A stretch of 64,000 nt of DNA from Paludibacteraceae bacterium. GTDB lineage: Bacteria > Bacteroidota > Bacteroidia > Bacteroidales > Paludibacteraceae. Positions 60,000-64,000 of the stretch are shown here, in pieces; the stretch's first letter is position 1, and the number at the start of each line of letters is the position of its first letter. The translations under genes and the position numbers were made by a program. The stretch covers positions 1 through 64,000 of the forward strand of contig JAFPYI010000038.1 in assembly GCA_017412245.1 (NCBI GenBank), written 5' to 3'. The notes under the pieces are model-generated. The model had not been told where the DNA came from and searched no databases. It saw only the letters and a list, made by a program, of their open reading frames with translations.

Positions 60000-60675
60000 T
60001 CAATTTTTCCACCACTTCAGGTACACCTTCAGTAGCTTTTTTGCGGATATGCGTTATATGTTCTGCCCAATTGCCGAACTCAGGTTGACCGGGATCGACA
60101 AAATAAATAGGAATTCCCGGACGTGTGTAATGAAGTAAAGAGGCTGCAGGATAAACATTCAGACTGGTACCTACAACCACCATTATATCCGCTTTGGACG
60201 CGATGCGACAGGCTTCTTCGAAATACGGAACTCCTTCTCCGAAGAAGACGATGTATGGCCGTAGAAGTGAACCATCCGGATGTCTGTCGCCGTAATGTTG
60301 TTCCCACCCTTCAATAGGCACAGTGGCTGTCTCGTTGTTCTCGGAACGCAGTTTAGTAATCTCTCCATGCAGATGCACCACATTTTTTGCTCCTGCGCGT
60401 TCGTGCAAATCGTCGATATTCTGTGTGATGATCCGTGTGTCCGGAAATGCTTCTTGCAATTTAGCAATCGCGAAATGTGCAGCATTAGGTTGTGCTGCCA
60501 GCGTATCCCGCCGACGAGCGTTGTAAAAATCTACACATAACTGCGGATTACGAAGCCACGCTTCGTGGGTACACACATCTTCAATGCGGTATTTTTCCCA
60601 TAATCCGTCACTGTCGCGGAAAGTACCTAATCCGCTTTCGGCACTAACGCCGGCTCCTGTAAAAACAACAATCAT
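59986..60675 (-). CDS. cobB: NAD-dependent protein deacylase (sirtuin, CobB-like) without zinc-knuckle cysteines
   Basis: Sirtuins remove acyl groups from lysines using NAD. The 229-residue protein has VVFTGAGVSAESGLGTFRDSDGLW, RIITQNIDDLHERAGAKNVVHLHGE (catalytic His) and LRPYIVFFGEGVPY, MVVVGTSLNVYPAASLL. The four cysteines that bind zinc in most sirtuins are absent between HLHGE and LRPYIV; this is known for Bacteroidota homologues, as the pattern TKLRSEN ... YGDRHPDGSLLRPYIV shows. I start at ATG 60675, since MIVVFTGAG is the usual beginning; an upstream ATG at 60705 adds a basic tail. It is the first gene of the three-gene operon. Confidence 0.9.
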   Translation of the reverse strand: MIVVFTGAGVSAESGLGTFRDSDGLWEKYRIEDVCTHEAWLRNPQLCVDFYNARRRDTLAAQPNAAHFAIAKLQEAFPDTRIITQNIDDLHERAGAKNVVHLHGEITKLRSENNETATVPIEGWEQHYGDRHPDGSLLRPYIVFFGEGVPYFEEACRIASKADIMVVVGTSLNVYPAASLLHYTRPGIPIYFVDPGQPEFGNWAEHITHIRKKATEGVPEVVEKLIANG

Positions 60676-60742
60676 AAGCTTTCTCCTTTTTCGTAATGGA
60701 CTCAAAACGAGTGTCTAAATCCCCATCATCACTTTTTCGACT

Positions 60743-60775
60743 GCAAAATTACGAAAAATATTTGGAATCTCCAAA
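60743..60775 (-). promoter_or_regulatory. Promoter of the sirtuin-CPBP-aquaporin operon
   Basis: On the minus strand TTTG (60775-60772), 20 bp, TAATTTTGC (60751-60743). Exact consensus. Confidence 0.75.
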
Positions 60776-61110
60776 TTCCACATAAAAAAACATAAGTCCC
60801 GCTGGACATTTTCTTCCATCTTTTCTCTACTACATATCTCTTTTTTTCGCTACCAAATTTTAATAACCTTTGAATATTGTTCTTTTTGTTCTCTGCACCC
60901 CGTCTTAGAAAGTCACTCCGTTTACTTGCAGCTTACTTTCCATTTACATACCAATCATTTACCGCCAAAGGGGTGCTTACCTTATCTTTCCGTAGGATTA
61001 CCGTAGCATACCCGTAGGATTCTCGTAGGATAAAAGGGCCTTTTTGCAAAGAGGGCCCTTTTACTGTATATATACGCAGTATATATACACTTTTCGTACT
61101 CCTTTTTTAA
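60776..61110. other. Gene-free stretch with repeat mosaic between divergent genes
   Basis: No gene is visible. From about 60990 it holds four CCGTAGGAT-type units (to 61031), then a near-perfect inverted repeat AAAAGGGCC / GGCCCTTTT (61032-61062), then an AT palindrome GTATATATAC / GTATATATAC (61065-61088). The hairpin looks like a terminator although neither flanking gene ends here. Confidence 0.6.
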
Positions 61111-61143
61111 TTTGCATATATCAAAAAAATGTTGTACCTTTGC
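61111..61143 (+). promoter_or_regulatory. Promoter of the TPP-riboswitch receptor gene
   Basis: TTTG (61111-61114), 20 bp, TACCTTTGC (61135-61143). Exact consensus, about 25 bases before the riboswitch. Confidence 0.8.
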
Positions 61144-61170
61144 ACTCGAAATAAAAACATTATACTCTTG

Positions 61171-61253
61171 TTCATTCGGGGTGCGAAGCAATATTTCTAT
61201 GCTTAGCTGAGATAATACCCGTTGAACCTGAGCAGGTAATGCTGCTAAGGAAA
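61171..61253 (+). promoter_or_regulatory. TPP (thiamine pyrophosphate) riboswitch
   Basis: The thi-box consensus is complete: CATTCGGGGTGC (61173-61184), GCTGAGATAATACCC (61206-61220), GAACCTGA (61224-61231) and CAGGTAATGCTGCTAAGGAA (61233-61252). The variable stem between is short. The ATG follows directly (61254), so TPP binding would hide the start region: translational repression is expected. Another in-frame ATG (61239) lies inside the riboswitch itself and is not the start. Confidence 0.95.
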
Positions 61254-63551
61254 ATGAAAAAAAACTATCTTTCTACTATCAGTTATCTATTGATAGCTTG
61301 TGGACTTCTTGTAAACGGGCATCTTAATGCTCAAGTATTCAACTCTACGGCCTCGCAGATTGACGAAGACACATTGACTATTCTCATGCGCCAGCTTGAG
61401 GATATTGAAGTGTCCGTTTCCCGTGTGCAACAAACGACTCTGGCAACGCAAACCGTCAAGACAAACGAGTTAAATCACGACAATATCGGACAAAACTTGC
61501 CGTATCTTCTCAACCAAACACCGGGACTAGTTGCAACCTCTGATGACGGTTTAGGAGTGGGTTACACCTATTTCCGTGTACGCGGAACAGACCACACGCG
61601 TATCAATATGACGGTCAACGAAGTGCCGTTGAATGATGCGGAAAGTCAAACAGTCTTCTGGGTGAATATGACCGATATGAGTTCCTCTATCTCGCAAGTG
61701 GATGTGCAGCGTGGAGTAGGAACCAGTACCAGCGGTTCTGCTTTCGGCGCCAGTCTGAATATGCAAACGAACATGCTGGATTCCATCAGTCGTCTCTCGT
61801 TGGCGTTCAACGGCGGAATGTACAATACTTTCCGGGAGATGGCAAGTGCTCACGCAGCCATCAGTAACCGATGGATGATGAATGCACGATTCACGAAAGT
61901 GAACTCGGACGGATTCCTTTATCGCGCCGGAAGTAATCTATACAGTTACTATGGAGATATAGGCTGGTACGGCAAAAAGACTCATGTGATAGCGCGTATT
62001 TTCGGTGGTTCCGAAAAAACAGGCATGGGTTGGGAAGGCGTTTCATACGATGTGGCGTACGGACTCAACGGCGCTGACAGACGTTATAACCCGGCAGGAG
62101 AATACAAGACAAAAGATATCAACGGGAATGATTCGATTGCGTATTATGATAACCAGACCGATAATTACTCCCAACAACACGCGCAACTGACTATCAACCA
62201 CCGTTTTACGCCTAAATGGAGTCTAACCGCCACAGCGCATTACACGCACGGGAGTGGTTATTACGAGCAATACAAAAAGAAAAAATACAGTTACTGGGGT
62301 TTGCCGGATGCAGGAAAAACTTATGGATTATATATGAAGCATCTGAACAATCATTACGTCGGCGGACTCATCTCTGCTAAATATATATCGGAAGCCGTAG
62401 ATGTACAGTTCGGAGTGGCCGCTTCCCATTATTGGGGCACGCACTGGGGAATTCTTGATTATTTGGAAACTCAACCAGTTCAATCTCTCCCTGTACACTA
62501 TGAATACTATCGTAATAAGGCAACGAAATTTGACTCCAATGTTTATGCAAAAGCTAACTGGCGAATCATCAATCGTTCGCATGAAAAGTTAGCACTTTAT
62601 GGCGACTTGCAACACCGTTTTGTGCGTTACCAACGAGACGGATTGAATGATGAGAATCTTGAAGAATTGCCGTTGTCTGTGGATTATCATTTCTTCAATC
62701 CTAAAGCGGGTTTGACTTATCAGAATCACGGACATCTGCTCTCTGCTTCTTTCGCCATTGCTAATCGTGACCCGAGTAGAAATAATTATAAAGAAAACGC
62801 GCGCTACGATGCCTCCACGCAAACCTGGACAAATATGCCTAAAGCGGAAACACTTTACGACTATGAATTGGGGTATCAATACAGTCATCCGCGTTTTGCT
62901 GTCGGACTGAACTTGTATTTCATGGATTATGACAACCAATTGGTTCTCACAGGAGAATATAACGATGTAGGAGCGTACAAAACCATCAATGTGAAAGACT
63001 CCTATCGTATGGGAGCGGAATTAACTGCCGGAGTGAAAATAACCGATTGGTTCCGATGGGACGGAAACATAGTGGTAAGCCGAAACAAAATCCAAAACTA
63101 CAAACAATACATTGACCTCTATGACAATCAAGACGATTGGAATTGGGTAGGACAGGATTCCATCGAAGGCGAAGTGACTATTGCTTTCAGCCCGATGATA
63201 ACGGCTATGTCGCTCTTTACTTTTGAATATGCAGGATTTGTCGGAACAATCCAAACCAATGTTGTCAGCAAACAATATTTGGATAATACGATGGACGAAA
63301 ATGCTATGCTGAAAGCATATACTACGACAAATATTAATCTGCAATACAATCTTCCTATGCGAAAGTGGATTAGTGACCGTAGAGGTGTTCCGGAGGTAAA
63401 ACTGCTATGCCAACTCAACAATATATTCAATGCTAAGTATGCCAATAACGGTGGCGCAGAAGCCAGTCGCTTTGAAGACAAGAGTCGCTGCGTGTGGTAT
63501 TTTGCACAGGCAGGAATTAATGTCCACGGAGGATTTGTAGTACAGTTCTAA
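61254..63551 (+). CDS. TonB-dependent receptor under TPP riboswitch control, probable thiamine outer-membrane transporter
   Basis: The 765-residue receptor has a signal peptide (LSTISYLLIACGLLVNGHLNAQ), an N-terminal stretch LEDIEVSVSR that can act as TonB box region, a plug (LPYLLNQTPGLVATSDDGLGVGYTYFRVRGTDHTRINMTVNEVPLNDAESQTVFWVNMTDMSSSISQVDVQRGVGTSTSG is spread over residues about 85-160), and a long barrel ending INVHGGFVVQF. Control by a TPP riboswitch points strongly to thiamine or a thiamine precursor as substrate, as for the OMthi transporter of Bacteroides. The inner-membrane partner (PnuT-like) usually sits next to it but is absent here: the next gene is convergent and overlaps by four bases. 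Confidence 0.9.
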   Translation: MKKNYLSTISYLLIACGLLVNGHLNAQVFNSTASQIDEDTLTILMRQLEDIEVSVSRVQQTTLATQTVKTNELNHDNIGQNLPYLLNQTPGLVATSDDGLGVGYTYFRVRGTDHTRINMTVNEVPLNDAESQTVFWVNMTDMSSSISQVDVQRGVGTSTSGSAFGASLNMQTNMLDSISRLSLAFNGGMYNTFREMASAHAAISNRWMMNARFTKVNSDGFLYRAGSNLYSYYGDIGWYGKKTHVIARIFGGSEKTGMGWEGVSYDVAYGLNGADRRYNPAGEYKTKDINGNDSIAYYDNQTDNYSQQHAQLTINHRFTPKWSLTATAHYTHGSGYYEQYKKKKYSYWGLPDAGKTYGLYMKHLNNHYVGGLISAKYISEAVDVQFGVAASHYWGTHWGILDYLETQPVQSLPVHYEYYRNKATKFDSNVYAKANWRIINRSHEKLALYGDLQHRFVRYQRDGLNDENLEELPLSVDYHFFNPKAGLTYQNHGHLLSASFAIANRDPSRNNYKENARYDASTQTWTNMPKAETLYDYELGYQYSHPRFAVGLNLYFMDYDNQLVLTGEYNDVGAYKTINVKDSYRMGAELTAGVKITDWFRWDGNIVVSRNKIQNYKQYIDLYDNQDDWNWVGQDSIEGEVTIAFSPMITAMSLFTFEYAGFVGTIQTNVVSKQYLDNTMDENAMLKAYTTTNINLQYNLPMRKWISDRRGVPEVKLLCQLNNIFNAKYANNGGAEASRFEDKSRCVWYFAQAGINVHGGFVVQF

Positions 63552-64000
63552 AAGAAATAAGGCAAGACATACATTGCCGTGCAAACAAGGATAAACACGA
63601 TAAACATCGCGCCTCGTCCTTCAGAAGGCCGTTGCAAAAGATACAAAACGGAAACACCGGCCAATGCTGCTTGTACCAACGGGAAAAGAGTTTGAGCGCT
63701 ACCCCAGAAAGTTAATACTACGCCAAACAAAGCTATCCAACCGAAAGCTGCAATCAATTTGCGGCGACGGATACTATCTCGATCTGTATGTTGAAAAGCG
63801 GCAATTAGGAATATTCCCGTCAAAATCATTAATCCCAATTGCTGCCATGCAGAATAATCGGTAAGGGAATTAAACAACCATGCACGATGAATAGTATCCG
63901 TGAATGGTATTTCCATCCAGCCGAAATATACAGCTATTACGGTCCAAACAGCGGCTGTTGCCAACGCAAGCAAACTGGCTAACCATGTTCGAAAATGCAT
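63548..64000 (-). CDS. Membrane protein of unknown function (reaches window end)
   Basis: The product has about five membrane helices (AVWTVIAVYFGW, QLGLMILTGIFLIAAF, IAAFGWIALFGVVLTFW, PLVQAALAGVSVLYLL, MFIVFILVCTAMYVLPYFF). The ATG lies exactly at the last bases of the window, so it may be the true start or an internal codon of a longer gene. I do not recognise a family. A segment RPSEGRG before the last helix resembles the PSPEGKG peptide of the rsmA inserts, but this is too short to claim. It is convergent with the TonB receptor, and the two stops overlap by four bases. Confidence 0.6.
   Translation of the reverse strand: MHFRTWLASLLALATAAVWTVIAVYFGWMEIPFTDTIHRAWLFNSLTDYSAWQQLGLMILTGIFLIAAFQHTDRDSIRRRKLIAAFGWIALFGVVLTFWGSAQTLFPLVQAALAGVSVLYLLQRPSEGRGAMFIVFILVCTAMYVLPYFF

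Noticed and set aside
61239..61253. ATG at 61239 as start of the thiamine receptor
   Set aside because: It is inside the conserved TPP riboswitch sequence; ATG 61254 follows directly and gives a proper signal peptide.
1..64000. Insertion sequences, phage or integrative elements
   Set aside because: No transposase, integrase, recombinase or phage structural gene was found. The repeats are short and lack such genes.

Overview
The window reads as chromosome from an anaerobic member of the Bacteroidales (phylum Bacteroidota). The signs are promoters of the type TTTG - about 20 bp - TAnnTTTGC in front of many genes, almost no Shine-Dalgarno sequences, SusC/SusD proteins, many lipoproteins, a GldJ-like lipoprotein and C-terminal tails of the type IX secretion kind. 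Species cannot be named from the sequence; the gene set would fit a gut or other polysaccharide-degrading habitat.

Layout. 1-6045: a gene end, an orphan 3' gene remnant, a secreted endonuclease/exonuclease/phosphatase-fold protein, a winged-helix regulator without receiver domain, and an operon with a TonB-dependent receptor, a lipoprotein and small membrane proteins. 6052-9025 (minus strand): nadA, corA, rsmA. 9220-16938: GtrA-like protein, small membrane protein, fucose isomerase-like protein, OPT transporter, class II aldolase, CoA transferase, DUF4421 protein. 17067-25526: lipoproteins, flavodoxin, tRNA-Pro, tRNA-Met, metallo-hydrolase, metG, an outer-membrane protein, the c-di-AMP synthase gene and folP. 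25738-27738: gldJ-like lipoprotein and gcvH.

27834-58357 is the centrepiece: a polysaccharide utilization locus of about 30 kb for beta-1,3 / beta-1,6-glucan (laminarin, yeast or fungal glucan, callose-like). A divergent DUF6377 regulator faces a gene run encoding a CBM-like secreted protein, SusC (frameshifted), SusD, a surface-binding lipoprotein, GH128, GH16, a 1622-residue discoidin/Fn3 adhesin, a small two-anchor protein, a second GH16, a GPH-type sugar symporter, a GH149/GH94-like phosphorylase, GH30, GH81 and GH3. Inferred flow: surface endo-glucanases (GH81, GH16, GH128, GH30) cut the polymer, SusCD imports oligomers, GH3 and GH16 trim them, the symporter brings them into the cytoplasm and the phosphorylase releases glucose-1-phosphate.

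58451-64000: a minus-strand operon (sirtuin, CPBP protease, aquaporin), then a TPP riboswitch directly in front of a TonB-dependent receptor (probable thiamine outer-membrane transporter), and a membrane protein that reaches the window end.

A theme across the window is many short-period or palindromic repeats of the kind usually intergenic in this phylum. Several sit in frame inside genes (rsmA twice, gtrA, a TonB receptor, the small PUL protein) and several supply the stop codon of the gene they follow.
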